64,000 nt of DNA from Straminergon stramineum (Eukaryota; Streptophyta; Bryopsida; Hypnales; Calliergonaceae), in assembly GCA_963920665.1 (NCBI GenBank), contig OY987264.1, positions 36,002,906-36,066,905 on the forward strand, read 5' to 3'. The position numbers and the translations under genes are program-made. Shown here piece by piece: positions 1 to 12,603 of the stretch. The notes beneath the pieces were generated by a model. The model did no database searches, had not been told where the DNA came from, and worked only from the letters and a program-made list of their open reading frames with translations. The first letter of the stretch is position 1, and every line of letters starts with the position of its first letter.

Positions 1-350
1 GAATTCATGCGAGCCCTGGTGTGAGCCCTCTGGTGGGCCACGGGGTGCGCCACTCGGTTCTTCTGCCACCGCAGCCTCGCCAAGGGGTTGTATCTGCGAC
101 ACCAACGCAACACAGCACAATGTAAATCAGTACTTCAATACTTCGATATCAACATTCTTGACTTACTCAACCCACAAGCTGCATTAGCATTCACAGGAAT
201 TGCACCATAATTCCACAGCAGCGATGAGGGTGGATTCAATCCATGGTTGGGTGGTGGCAGCGTGAATTACCTCTGCATCCTCCACCGCATGTTTCCGCGG
301 GGGTGAGTGGCAGCGGCGACATGAGCATCGGTAGATCGCAAGGCGTCCAT
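1..350 (-). CDS. Arg/His-rich small protein, copy A (partial, cut by window edge)
   Basis: Third member of the 85-aa family described at 22,934 and 25,857, on the opposite strand. Exon 1 is 350-271 and starts MDALRSTDAHVAAATHP. The donor is AG/GTAATT, the intron 270-94, the acceptor GCAG, and exon 2 begins at 93 and runs off the window after the codons for RMNS. The splice phase (2) and both splice sites match the two full copies. Amino-acid differences from copy C in the visible part are Ala7 to Thr, Leu25 to Met and Met31 to Leu; other changes are silent. The leader upstream (351-470) and the segment at 590-640 also match copies B and C, so this is a whole-gene duplicate. No function recognised. 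The visible part looks intact; the missing C-terminus cannot be judged. Confidence 0.68.
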
Positions 351-842
351 AGCTGGCTAGCTTCTATTGAATCTGGTACAGCAGCTTTAGACTAGAGAAT
401 AATGCAATGCAAGGCCTGATTCAAAACAATCTTCTGGAGTAAGCGAAAATCTGAGTAAGATGAGAATTGCAGCGGACAATGGACAGTGAAATTGTGTTCC
501 TGGTGAGGGGAAGGGCAGTTAATATGCAAATGGCCATGGAGGATGCGAAGGCCAGGTGTCATGCGCTTGTGTAGCTGGCACTATGACACGTCAGAATGTT
601 GGGGGGTGGATGCATGCCACGTTGACGACTCTGACTGGTTGGGGAATTGTACGGATAGGTTTCATGAATTGTACGGATTCCGTGGTCGGCGTACACGTGG
701 ACCTCTCTAAAGTTTAGAGTTCGTCTGGTGAGAAAGGGTTAACCTGACGATGGTTTTTGTCCTTTGGCTGATATCAAGTAGGGTTGTGGGATGGAAAAAA
801 ATATTTTTCATTTAATTTTGGGTGGAGTTGTTTCAGTGCATT

Positions 843-1222
843 TTAACCCCTAAACGACGGACTGGTCCCCGCGGGGAAAAGGGGGGCTGAGTACTGTTCA
901 TTGTGCACTGACCGTGGGAGAGAAACACGTTCATGAACAGTACCAAAGAAAGGGGAACTCTCGTTGCCCTCATGAAAATTGTAGAAGGGCAGCCTACGAC
1001 CTAACACTGTGCATGGGTATTTCCGTGTTCTGTCCTCCATGTCTATGCTCCCTAAAATTATGAATGCATCCGAATGACAGTATTTTTGGCCCTCCAGGAT
1101 GCAGCACGTCTCCACAATTGTGTTAAAAAAACACGGTTGAAAAACTGCATTCCTACTTCCTACAGATTACTTTCTTGTTATTCATCGGACGAAAAACGTC
1201 CACATCGGCGTTTATGGGTTAA
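843..1222. mobile_element. TTAA-flanked MITE, short type (372 bp)
   Basis: TTAA occurs at 843-846 and 1219-1222. The element between starts CCCCTAAACG and ends in the inverted repeat CGTTTATGGG (reverse complement CCCATAAACG), giving 10-bp terminal inverted repeats with one mismatch. TTAA target duplication plus CCC-initial ends is the hallmark of piggyBac-type elements (established knowledge). The assignment is inference, supported by a piggyBac transposase relic at 52.4-53.9 kb. A related end in inverse orientation lies at 24,149. No coding capacity is seen. Confidence 0.7.
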
Positions 1223-1746
1223 GTGAATAGTATTGTATATTTCCTCATTATTGTATTTATTTATTGACTTTTTAGAAGAAGAAGATATTCATTCACCACC
1301 TTTGCAATGAATTTTGCCACTTCTTCCTTTCTTTGCACTTGATTTGAATTTTAGCTATAAAAATGATATTTCTTGAATTTGAACCCAATTAATGAAATGA
1401 AGTTTATCAAGATTGGTTTGTACTCTAATTGTGAAATTTGAAATATTTTCTAAAAATTCAATATTTTATTGCAATTTGAACATTGGTCCTATGACCACGA
1501 TTTGTTGATTTTTTTGAGTATATATTTGTATTTGATATGAATTTTCTTCATTTTTTCTTTACAAAACTCATTGCATTTTCAAATTTTTAAAAAAATTGAA
1601 ATTTTTATGCCTTGTAGAAGACATATGATTTCATCTCTAAGAAATAAATATATAAATTTCATTCAAATATAATTGCAAAATGACAGCAAATAGCTTGAAG
1701 GATTGTGAAGCTTGAAACTCTATGGTCATAGGCCCATCCTACAAGA

Positions 1747-2308
1747 TTAACCCCTAAACGTCGAGATTCATCTCCAAAATTGATGATTTGAGAAAAATCA
1801 TTATAAAGTGCTATTTGGAAGCATATTTTGGAATTGGTATAGAAATAAAAGTTGTAGATTTTGATTTGTAGTTGGATTCACCAATGCTATCACCGATTCT
1901 TTTTTATAAATTTTGAAAGAGAAATTCCAAAATTCCTTCAAAATTCAATTACAAGAAAAATATTATCATTTTTTGAGTAAAATTTGTTGGAATGGATTTG
2001 AAATGAGGTTCTCTCCACATGGTGATTTTTTGAAATTTTTGTGTTCTTCCTATCTATGACCTCATTTTGGCAAATCCAATTTTGAACTAGAGTCAATGTA
2101 ATTTGACCACTTGACATACTTGCACATTGGTAATTTTAGAAAAATATGTACTCTAGTAACACCAAATCCAACCCTTAGGTAGGACAACAACTTGATAATG
2201 TATGTCCACAAATTAGAATAACTTTCATCCAAGTGGTTAAGAGGATGAAACTTGAGATTCAATCTGTTCATTGTCCAAAAAATGGACGTTAGAGCGTTTA
2301 GGGGTTAA
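1747..2308. mobile_element. TTAA-flanked MITE, family A copy 1 (554 bp)
   Basis: TTAA at 1747-1750 and 2305-2308 flanks an element beginning CCCCTAAACGTC and ending CGTTTAGGGG, so the outer 10 bp are perfect inverted repeats. The interior matches the elements at 34,832, 35,845 and, inverted, 39,265. A short open frame on the minus strand (MNRLNLKFHP...) recurs in the other copies, but differences between copies are mostly non-synonymous, so it is shared DNA rather than a gene. The piggyBac affiliation is inferred from TTAA and the CCC ends. Confidence 0.82.
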
Positions 2309-4270
2309 CTGATTATAATGTTATGAGTTGTGTTATGAGCATTTTGGAATGCATTTTGATATGCCTTTCATAACATTCTTGAGCTCCAAGGTAGAGGGGA
2401 CCTTTGCTTCACTGTACAAAATCTTGAAGGGAAGGTTGTCATGTGTTGTGAGCCACTAAGAAAGAATAATTTTAGAGAGGGGACCTAGCCTTATTAGTCA
2501 AGAATGTTATGTCTAATTTCATTATCCTTTCTAACACTACTCTAAACACTAAGTGCAATCATATCCAAGGTAGAAAATCCATACAACCATGGCATAAACT
2601 TCACAATTTGCTCAAAAATTTGGAGAACTACTTGCTCTAATTTTTGGTTGTCAAAATGACAAGTTCCATATATTTTAGTTTTTGAAATTGGCAACCTCTA
2701 GAATTTTTAGTTGTCATTATATTCTTCTGCAACACTTCATTTTATCTCAAAATTTAAACTATAAATCAAAAGACCTATTGAATGTATAAAACCTAACATT
2801 CAAGATTGACATAAATATATCAATTTTTGCATCATTTCTAGTAATGAAAAAAATTCACCAACACAATGAATCTTAAAAATGTCTATTTCTTACACCACAC
2901 CAATTTTATTCATGTCTCATTTGTGTTATTAGAATTTAAACTACCTAATGATGATGATATAATATGATTTAGAGGATCCTTAGTTTGAAAACATATAGGG
3001 ACATTGTAGCAATAAGCGGAGGGCCTACAATGAAGTGGTTAGGTTTTTTTGTGCCTCAACTTGCACTCCATATGTGAATTTGTGAAGCAATTGTGCCACT
3101 ACAATTTTTACTCTATGGCATTGTTTGGTTGTGGGATATTATTGATTGTAGCAAGGAGGATTATTTTGAGCTTATCATTTTGCATATTTTTAAACAAATG
3201 CACCAAGTATGATGTACAAGAAGTTCTTGAAACAATGACCTCTATAGTAATAAGGATGATGACTATCAAATTAGGGCTAGATATTGTTGCTAGTAGTAGC
3301 CATCTCGACAAAGTCCTTGACAAGTAATCATCCTAGTCCAAATAAAGATGATTTTAGCTTTAAGAAGCTCGATCTTTGACGAGAAACTTACCCAAATTGG
3401 AAACCTTAGGCTAGATTTTGAAAAACCGGAGAGCTTTGAGGCCCCAATCAATGGCTCTTTTAAAGAAGGGAGAAAATCCAAGTATTCCAAAGGACCAACT
3501 TTTTCAAAAATCAACTTTGATGCCCTTTAATAGGGTCATTAGGATTCGTTCAATCATTAGAAGATATTTGAGGGCAAAAGAAGCCCGTGAATTCCCCGAA
3601 GTTCCTAGACTGTGGGAACTTACCATATTAGTGATCTGAACTAGTCAAGACTATGCCACATCAAATAATATTAATTAATATTTTTCAGTATTTATTTTTG
3701 AAGAAAAATGAATAAATTTTAATTTTTATAAATTAAAAATTATTGACAATAGTGGCTGGTTCAAATTTCCTAGACAACAAGGGGAACAACCCAGAAACGC
3801 CCTTCCCTTGCCTTCAAATCCCCTCTGATGTGAAAACTTATGTTTATCTTGGAAGTGAGGAGAGACACTAATTCAAATAATGTTCACTATTTCAAGTAAA
3901 ACTACAAAATATACTATTCACAAGAAGTACTTGATCACACAATCAAAGATTTCCACTACTACAGGTCAAACCTCCCCTAATTTCTCCATGAAGGAAATTT
4001 TCATCCATAAAAAGCAACCGATTGAAATATTACAATGATCAAGAAGTGTTGTGGCATAGCAAAGAATTGGATCAAAAAGGGTTGAAAGTTAAAGAGGCTC
4101 CTATATAGTTTTCTCTTCAAATGGGTTTGAGGATAAAGCCAACAAAGACATGTCAATAATTCTTTTTCTGTTTCTAAAATGCAACTATGCCATTTGGACA
4201 TTTTCATTCAGTCACCAATGATGGGCACCAAGGATGGATCCCTTTTATTTCCATAATACTTCTAGTTAAC
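2309..4270. other. AT-rich intergenic DNA, no gene recognised
   Basis: No coding region can be supported. The segment around 3,600-3,830 resembles 49,840-50,060 (a shared pattern of 'ctgtgggaact', AT-rich tract, then a motif with 'ctggttcaaa' or 'ctggtttaga'), suggesting an old dispersed repeat. Short open frames here show no recognisable domain. Confidence 0.4.
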
Positions 4271-4272
4271 CC

Positions 4273-4704
4273 TTGCATGACCAACATATCCACTTTGGGC
4301 CTCATATTTCTGGAGCTAGGTTGGGTAGGTCAATAATCTCAACAACCATGAAATTTTCCACACTTGCAACACTTGCAAATATCACCTACAACATCATTCA
4401 ACCTTCACGCTTAGACATTGTAAACATACCAAGTTCAAGTTCACAACTTTGCAATTGCATTTCAATCATTTGTTCAAATTCCTTGAAATCCAATGTAGAA
4501 AGTGATGTCAATGATGCAAACTTCAAATCATCAATCTTTAATTGTTTACACTCATTCAAAAAGAGCTCTTCTAGTAATGCCAACTTTCCCAATTTGTGGG
4601 GTATGTTTTCCAAAATCTCAAATCCTTCAAAACTTAGACTCCTTAAAGCCTTGAGACTTTTAAATGATGCATGCCCAACCTTCAAAATCTTGCAATGGGT
4701 GTAA
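4273..4704 (-). pseudogene. Leucine-rich-repeat fragment of an NBS-LRR-type resistance gene
   Basis: On the minus strand, 4685-4398 reads as plant LRR repeats: ALRSLSFEGFEILENIPHKL, then LEELFLNECKQLKIDD, then LTSLSTLDFKEFEQM. The spacing and the 'IP..LGKL..LEEL.L..C..L' pattern are typical of the LRR part of plant NBS-LRR (often TIR-type) disease-resistance proteins. No NB-ARC or TIR motif and no intact gene surround it; the frame is closed within about 100 codons and stops follow towards 4,273. I read it as an isolated, decayed LRR fragment. The open frame on the opposite strand is its shadow. Confidence 0.6.
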
Positions 4705-5589
4705 ATACACTAGCCCCCATGCAATTTCGGCAAACTCTATTGTATTTCTTTAACCTAAAAGTATTAAATAGTACTTCATGTACTTATGTGTATTTGAACT
4801 TTGTGGTTGGTGATTGTGAGGGAAGAATTAGCTATTAGAGATTTGAAAATGAGGGATGTAGTTTACTAATAGAAATTGCCAGATTTCCTTAAAGTTAGAT
4901 TCAAACTATACACTACCGCTGTCAAATTCAAAATTCAAAATTTAGTGAGTGTACTAACCAAACGTAGTAATAGGTTCAAATTGAATTGCCTTGGAAGCAT
5001 CCAATGAGTGAATAGGCTGCATAACCTTGCTTTGTGGTGAAAATAAGTTATTTGTTAAACAATTTAATCCCAACTTTGGACATGTCTTAACTTATTGAAA
5101 TTTTTGGATGAAGTTCAAATGAAATACTATTTGAAACAAGTGATGGATTTTTAAACATAATCCACTAATTAAAAAAATGATCTAAATAAATTTATTATAC
5201 TTCAATATAGTGTTATGAATGGACCTCTCAACAAGCAACGTTGAACCAAAAATGCTCATACAATTGTTAATTTTGCTAATATGGTGAAAAGTATGTTTGA
5301 GGTAAATAAGAAGAATGCATATTAAAATATGATATTTTGAATAAATATAAATCATATTAAAAAAATAGATTGAAACAATCTACAAAAAATGTAGAACTAA
5401 TAAAAATTTAATAGTCATATGTTTATGGATAAATTACCTAGATATAATAATCTATAGTCCTTCAAGCATTATTATTAATATAACCTATTCATAACTATTT
5501 CATAGTAAATAGAATTTTGATTACTAGAAAATAGTCATTTACAAATCTTTCTCAGGTAGAAATAAAAATTTAGAATATTACCTTATATA

Positions 5590-7705
5590 TATCTAGAACC
5601 TACAACTAAATTCATCATGTAGAATTGTGACCTTTGAATATCCCATAGCAATTGGTTTTTGCAACATAAGCTAATACAAGAAGACTTGTATGGGATGAAC
5701 AAATATTTGGAGAGTCAATAGGAGTTGGCAACCACAAATCATAGTTATTGACATCACCCATTGGTACTTTGGATTTTTATTTGATAGAATTCTTAATTCT
5801 AAAATTTAGCTTTGTTGGTGTTATCTATTGCCAAAATTTATAAATATATATATATAATAATGTAGGTCATGCCCAAACTTTATTAATATCTAGGAGTCAA
5901 TCTTGGATCAAATATATTTTTTCTGTTGGTAATGAAATTAAAAAGTCAAAAATATATTCTCCATTATTTTTAGAACCTATTTATAATTTATTTTCAAGAA
6001 TAATCTAATATCAATAAAATAAAATAAAATAGCAATAAAGACAAACATTATGGTCACAATGTTTTAGATACAACTAAATTCAATTTGTGAAATTATTCAA
6101 AACCTTTCTAAATATATCCCATGCAAAAATTGGTTTTTGCAACAAAACTAATACAAGAGAATTGGTTTGGGATGAGCAAACATCTTGGGAAGCAAAAATT
6201 CATAGTGATTTACATTTCCATAAGATCTTCAAGACTTTAACTTTAAAGAATTTTTCAAGTCTTAGAATTAGTTTTGTTGATGTTATCTATCGCCACATTT
6301 TATACACATAATTTAGATCATGCCTAAATCCTACAAAAAATGTAGGGGGGACAAATCAAAGAATTTTTTTCTGTTGATAATGAAAGAAAAAATAAGAAAA
6401 TGTGTTTTCCATTATTTTTAGAACTTGATGATAATTTTTTTAAGAGAATGAATCCAATATTCATAAAATAAAATAGACATATAGACAAACATTATCGTCA
6501 AAATGTTTTCGAAACAACCAAATTTAATATGTAGAATTGTGACCTTTGAAATATATCCCATAATAATTGGTCTTTGCAACTTAAGGTAATACAAGAGGGC
6601 TCCTATGCAATGAGGAGACATTTGGAGAATCAATGACGATTAGCAACCACAAATCATTGTTATTGACATAATCCATTTGTACTTCAGATTTTTACATGAT
6701 AGAATCCTTAATTTTTCAGATTAATTTTTTTGATGATATGTATTAATATATTTTATAAACATTATTTAATTATGTCATGCCCAAATCCTATATTTAGGGA
6801 TCAATCTTGACTCAAATATTTTTTCTCCATTGGTAATGAAATTGAAAAGCAAAAGAATCTATTCTCCATAATTTTTATTACCCATTAATAATTAGTTTTA
6901 AACAATGAATCCAATGACAATAAAAATAAAATCACCCTATAGACAAACATTATCGTCACAATATTTTAGACACAACTAAATTCAACATGTAGAATTGTGA
7001 CTTTTTGAATATATCCTATAACAAGAGGAATTTGCAATGAAAGCTCATATTAGAGGACACATATGAAATGAACAGACATCATGAGAATCAAAGGGAGTTG
7101 GCAACCACAAATCATTGATATTGACATCATCCATTGATACTCTAGATTTTGACTTGATAGAATCCTTAATTCTAAAGATTAAATTTGTTGATGCTATTTA
7201 TCTATTGTTGCATTTTATGTATATCTATAAATTAGGCCATGCCCTAATCCTATAAATATGTAGAGGTCAATCTTAAATCAATATTTTTTACGTTGGTAAT
7301 GAAATTAAAAAGAAAAAGAATATTCTCTATATATTTTAGTACCCATCAATCAATTTCTTTTATTTGTTGGTAATGAAATTAAAAGAAAAAAATATATATA
7401 TTCTTTCTTATTTTTAAAACTTATAAATATTTTATTTTAGACAATGAATCCAATGACAATAAAAATAAAATAGTCATGTAGATTATAGACCAACATTATG
7501 ATCACAATGTTTTAGACACGATTGAAATTCAACATGTAGAATTGTGTCCTTTTGAATATATCCCATAACAATTGGTCTTTGCATTTTAAGCTATTACAAG
7601 AAGAGTCCTATGGAATGAACAAACATCTAGAGAATCATTGCTAGTTGGCAACCACAAAGCATTGTTATTGACATCACCCATTGGTACCGAAGAATTTTAC
7701 TTTAC
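5590..7705. repeat. Tandem array of ~450-550 bp units (about 4-5 copies)
   Basis: A marker (GTAGAATTGTGAC followed by 'ttgaatatatccca' and 'ttggtctttgcaac') recurs near 5,618, 6,085 (diverged), 6,530, 6,988 and 7,534. Each is followed by the same order of submotifs: 'caaccacaaatcattgttattgacatcac', 'agaatccttaattct', 'gatgttatctattgccac', 'ggtcaatcttg', 'ttggtaatgaaatt' and 'gacaaacattat'. Period is about 445-545 bp. The array resumes at 11,436 and 12,599, so it was split by later insertions. No conserved reading frame. Confidence 0.8.
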
Positions 7706-10450
7706 ATTGAAATCATACATGATTTTTTTTATTGTAAAGAACTAATGACATGTGGTTATGCACATCTTATAAGATTCATGGTTTAAAAGAGTTTCATGAT
7801 TCAAAAGATTGCAATCTCATAGAGTGCAAAAAAAGACAAGAAAAAGATTAAGTCAACACCATACATGGTACTCCAATGCAAATCTAAAGGATTTGCAGAA
7901 TTAGAGGTATTAAGAGAATTTGGCATTAAAGAAGATATATGTGTCATGATATCTTTTTCTAATATTCCAAATCAATATAAAAAAAGGAAACATCAAGAAA
8001 AAGGATAGATTACAAGGTAGCTAACCATTGCCTTTTTGTAAAGATGATACATATTTAGTAGTGTTAGAAAATTATTATTCATACAATTTGATTAAAATAC
8101 AATTTGGGCCTTTATTGATATTAGATGGAATCTATTCAACAAAAGACAATATATTGGACCAATTTCTCATAGATGAATTTCTTTAGTTTAGTCATTATGA
8201 ACCATGCATATGACTTGTGATAGAAACAATGGCTAGTAATTACAATTTGACTAAATTACTTCAAGAGAATTTGTGCACAATTATTGAAACATTGAATATT
8301 AGATTTTGAGACTAATTATTAAGTACAATTAGACATGGTGAAAAAAAGAAATAAAATTATTGTAGGATTCAAATGTGAATTGATACCAAGTTATTTTTGT
8401 ATTTAGATGTTTAGATTTTTATTAACAATTTGGGTGTGTAAAAATATTTTAATTTCAAAAAAATTAAAAGAATAATTGAATGGTAAAAGATTGATAGAAG
8501 AGACAAATTATAATCTCAACCACTATAACTAACCAATTTTTGCATGAAGATATCATAAACGAATCTTTAGTTGTTGTAAAATGTCATATTCAATTATTGA
8601 GAAAATGGCTTACAAACTTATCATTAGGAGTGAAGTTTTTAAGGAAACAAGGGAAACACAATTCTTGATGAATTCCAAAAAGAAATTTTTTATTTGTATT
8701 CTAAAATGTCTTGATGACTAAAAGTTATCCATATCATTCAATATATTTTTCTTTACCACATTATTATTTAAAGTTAACTAACTTTTAACTTTAATCATCA
8801 ACCAAAATTATTCTTTAGATTCAAATATATTTAGATTGAGTTATGAGTTTGTAAATGGGTATTAAATTTTAAGTTAAATTAGACACATATAAAATATTTT
8901 TTCTATTTTAAAAATTCATCAGTTTTTATTTCAATTTGTATTGCTCTCGTATGGATGGCTCTTCATCATTATCTAATGTAAACAATAATAAAGAATTCAA
9001 ATGTTTTGTACTATGTAAACCATTTTTTCCTATCTCCTATGACAAATAGCACTTGAATCGAAATACCAATTTTATAAATTTAATGACATATCTTTATTGA
9101 TAAACTACAAACAAATGAATGTTATCATTTTTAATTGGTGTGTACTAAAAATCATTTGATGATGCATTTGTTTGAGGCTTATATTAAGGTTTATAACACT
9201 ATTGGCCTTCTCATGTACAAGTATCCAAAGTTTGGCTTTTATGCACTAATTTATTGCATTGATGATATCTTCTTTTCAATACAATGTACACTATTTAAAT
9301 GAAAATGTAATTTATTAGTTTGGACCATAAATACAAAAGGCAATACCACTTCTAATTGAAAAAATGGCTATTTTAATGTCAAATTCTTTTCGATTATACA
9401 AATTTAAAATAAAAATAATTTTTTTGCATTAAATTATTAAATAAATCCAATTAATTTTATCATGATATTATATGAGAAAAATAAGAAACATGATTAAAAT
9501 ATTTTTTTAAAGTTTTATTGGAATTAAAAGGTATGGATATATTTTAATTTTAATTTGTATTTTTCTTGTTGTTTCATAAAAAAATTTAAGGAATGGTAAA
9601 TAATTTTCTTTATTTCATATTTAGATGATGAAAACATCATAAATTAATTTGATAATTGCTTTCTTAATAGATCTAATTTTTTAAAGCATTATTATGATTT
9701 CTTATTACAAAATTATTTATAAATAAAACTATATATTTTAATTTTGTTTAATACTTTACATACAAACTAAATAGAACTTTTTAAATCAATTCATTATTAA
9801 TACTTGATATAAAATAATCAATTAAGTTTTTTAATTTTGATTTAAAATTATGGTCTTTAAAATTCTAATCATAAATATAATTATTTTTTCAATTTAGAAA
9901 AAATTTACAAAGGTTTAATTTTAAAATATATATTTCAATTTCAGACAAACTTTGCAAATGAAATATATTATGATTATAATATATTACATAATCTATATAA
10001 AATGTCCTACAAGTTAAAGATAATAAACTTTCAAATTATCATCTACTGGAGCTGAATATATTTATATTGTAGTAGAAACTTATAGTTATTATATTATATG
10101 CAAAACATGATGATTTCCAATTTTTAAAGGATTTTATAGATAAAGATGATATTTATTTTTGTTCTTTGTTTAGATGTACAAAGAGATTATAGATATTGCA
10201 TAATTAGATTCTAAACCAATTAAAGAGCATTTTTAGAAAAATAAATAATTGACCATAAGTTAGAATTTACTATAAAAGCATATATATGATTTATAATTTA
10301 TTGAGACAATAAAAAATTTATTACAAAATCCAAATTTTCATTTCATTTTACAACAACTCTTTTGTACTTTTGAACAGTAAAGTAAAGAATTTTCAATATA
10401 TCACATAAAATATTAATCTATAATGATTTTCATTACTACCTACAAATCTG
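7706..10450. other. Very AT-rich insertion, no intact gene
   Basis: This stretch interrupts the ~460-bp repeat array and leads into the Ty3/gypsy reverse-transcriptase relic, so it may be the remainder of that retrotransposon. I could not read gag, protease or any other domain in it. It is full of stop codons in all frames and dominated by A/T runs. Confidence 0.35.
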
Positions 10451-10454
10451 GGTT

Positions 10455-11070
10455 ATGGTAGATATCATTTTCAGACAATTAGCTCATAGGTTAAATTCTA
10501 AATACTCACTATTAGTTAAGGAGGAAATTAGAAATTTAATAAATATTGAATTATTTATCCTATCCTTTATAGCAAGTGGGTTAGTCCAATTGTCATTGTC
10601 TTTGACCATGATGGTCATATTTGCATTTGTCAAGATTATAAAAAGCTTACTGGCATTACAAAAAATGATAGGTTTCCATTGCCCTTTATTCATCGTATTT
10701 TGGAGACGGTAGCCAACCATGAATATTATTCATTCATAGATGGTTTTTTCATATATGATCAAATCCAAATTGCTTAAGAGCAATAGGCTAAAACTACTTT
10801 TCTAACCAATTTTGGCATTTTGCATCAAGGGTGATATTATTTGGTTTATACAATGGAGTTTCTACCTTTCAAAAGGTTACTACATCAACCTTCTAAGATT
10901 ATCTCAATAAATTCGTGGAGATCTTTTTTAACAACTTTTGTATCTTTGGCGTTAAGTTGAATCATGCTCAAATATTAAAGCTATGCTTTGAGCAATGTTA
11001 CAAATATGATATTTTTTCAAAGGCTCCTAGATGCAAATATTGGAATTTAGCACCCCTATAAATAGAAAAA
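10455..11070 (+). pseudogene. Ty3/gypsy reverse-transcriptase relic
   Basis: Read across frameshifts and stops, this follows the Ty3/gypsy pol order: LNSKYSLLVKEEIRNL (upstream of RT), then a SPIVIVFDHDG-like block, an icicqDYkKLTgIT block (normally DYRKLN.IT), fPLPFIhriLEtVAnheYY, then SFIDGFFIYDQIQIA (normally sFLDGFsGYNQI), and, past about 10,900, NNFCIFGVKLNHAQILKLCFEQC, matching the region after the YxDD-like box. Several in-frame stops and at least one frameshift make it non-functional. The order is collinear with known elements and the strand is clear. Long flanking LTRs were not identified. Confidence 0.75.
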
Positions 11071-11435
11071 ACTTCTTTATAATTTTGAAAGTTGTACTAT
11101 AAGCAAATATTGCTCTAAAAGATACACAAATTCTTGATATTATTTTATTACAAATCATGATATTAGTTTCATTATTTTCATATTTTCTACTAATAATAGT
11201 AATTTTCTATTAACTCTAGTTTCCAATTACAAATTTCTTTTGAAAATACATTTATAGTGTTACATTATAAGTACGTTGATCCCACTTACAACTTCTTGTA
11301 GCCAAATCTCTTGTAGTGAATCTCACACTCGTGATTAATGTCTCCACTACTCATTATCTCGGAGCTCATTCTCACAACAAACTTTATATTGTACAAGTCA
11401 CTCAATCAATTGCAATCAATCCACTGCTATTTCTA

Positions 11436-11705
11436 CATTTTATGTATATAAATATTTCAAATCATGCCTGAATATTATAAATATCTAGGGTCAATCTTGA
11501 ATGAAATATATATTTTTTGTTGGTAATGTTTTAAAAAAGAAAAAAAATATGTTCTCTACAAATTTTAGTAATTAGTACCATTCATAAAAGTTTTTTAGAA
11601 AATAAATTTAATAAAAATAAAAGGTCTATTTGACAAACAATATGATCACAATGTTTTAGATACAACTAAATTCAATATGTAGAATTTTGACCTTTTGAAT
11701 ATATC
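11436..11705. repeat. Continuation of the ~460-bp tandem array
   Basis: From 'attttatgtatataaat' to 'ttttgaatatatc' the sequence follows the order seen in the 5.6-7.7 kb array. It stops at ATATC, where the solo LTR is inserted. Confidence 0.75.
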
Positions 11706-12603
11706 TGGAACACACTTTTCTCTTCCATTCCTAATATCTCTTTCTAAGTATTCATGTCTTTTTTCTAGTATTCTATGTAGTCTATATGTCTTAAACTCTA
11801 ATTTGTAGGTAGCAGTTTAAGTTGTAGTTGATCGGGTGTGAGGTTGAGATCTTCTCTTTTGTATAATTGGTTGGAGATGCAAGTCTTTTATGAGTCTTGA
11901 TTCTTTTGTTTATTGTCTTTGGAATTTTCTCTTGTCTTCTTCTTATGTCTTTATTGTCTTTTTATTATTGTGTTAAAAATGGAAAATTTCTCCCCTTTTA
12001 TAGTTTTCCCCGGTTATGGGAAAATTAATTAAAACCCTAACCGTTTTCTCTTGGTAATAGGCCTAAGCCTATTCCTCGTATAATTTTCCTAACTACCTTT
12101 CTCCTAACTGATTTTACTCCTAGAATTAGCCTGGTGACTTCTATTACTCTTTACCAACTAAATTCAATAGCCGCCTTGGTCTTCCCACCTTCTGTATTTG
12201 TATTTAAATGGGTTTTTGGAAAAATAATAAGTTGTACATTTAACTTATTTTTTCATTATTTATTAGTCAATATTGTAGAGTAAAGTACATTATTTAAGTT
12301 CTTGTATTATTTAATCCAAATCTTCATGTATTACAAGGTTTAATTAATTCTTGAAAGTACTTAAAAAATATAGTGAACAATATAATTCGTCTTCTTCAAG
12401 AATTAATCATTTCTGTGTAATAATTCTTTTTCATGTCCAAATGTTTTTGTTTCCTGAATGGTAGTATATTTTATCCAAAAATATGCTTATTTTGTGATTT
12501 CTAAAGTATTAGCAATTATCTATAGAAGGTTAAAGTAGGTCGATTAATAATTAATCTTTACTTTCCTTTTTTTCGAAGGGAACAATATAAGGTTAACAAT
12601 ATC
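11701..12603. mobile_element. Solo LTR (893 bp) with 5-bp target duplication
   Basis: ATATC at 11,701-11,705 and again at 12,599-12,603 flanks a segment that begins TGGAACACAC and ends GGTTAACA, i.e. TG...CA as in LTRs. The insertion lies inside a unit of the ~460-bp array, whose sequence continues on the far side (ATATCC, then 'ttagtctttgcaac'), so the boundaries are supported by comparison with uninterrupted units. No internal pol domain is present, hence solo LTR. Superfamily unknown. Confidence 0.8.

Noticed and set aside
2062..2271. Conserved 69-codon frame MNRLNLKFHP..., repeated at 35,161-35,370 and 39,283-39,471
   Set aside because: It is shared because the family A elements are homologous. 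About 14 amino-acid differences in 69 between two copies show no protein-level constraint.
3049..3639. Several overlapping 60-92 codon frames
   Set aside because: No recognisable domain, both strands equally open, AT-rich composition; no support for a gene.
7706..11435. A second LTR-type target duplication (TACAT) around the 3.7-kb insertion
   Set aside because: TACAT occurs at both edges, but the inner ends are not TG...CA and the array sequence does not rejoin exactly, so it may be chance.
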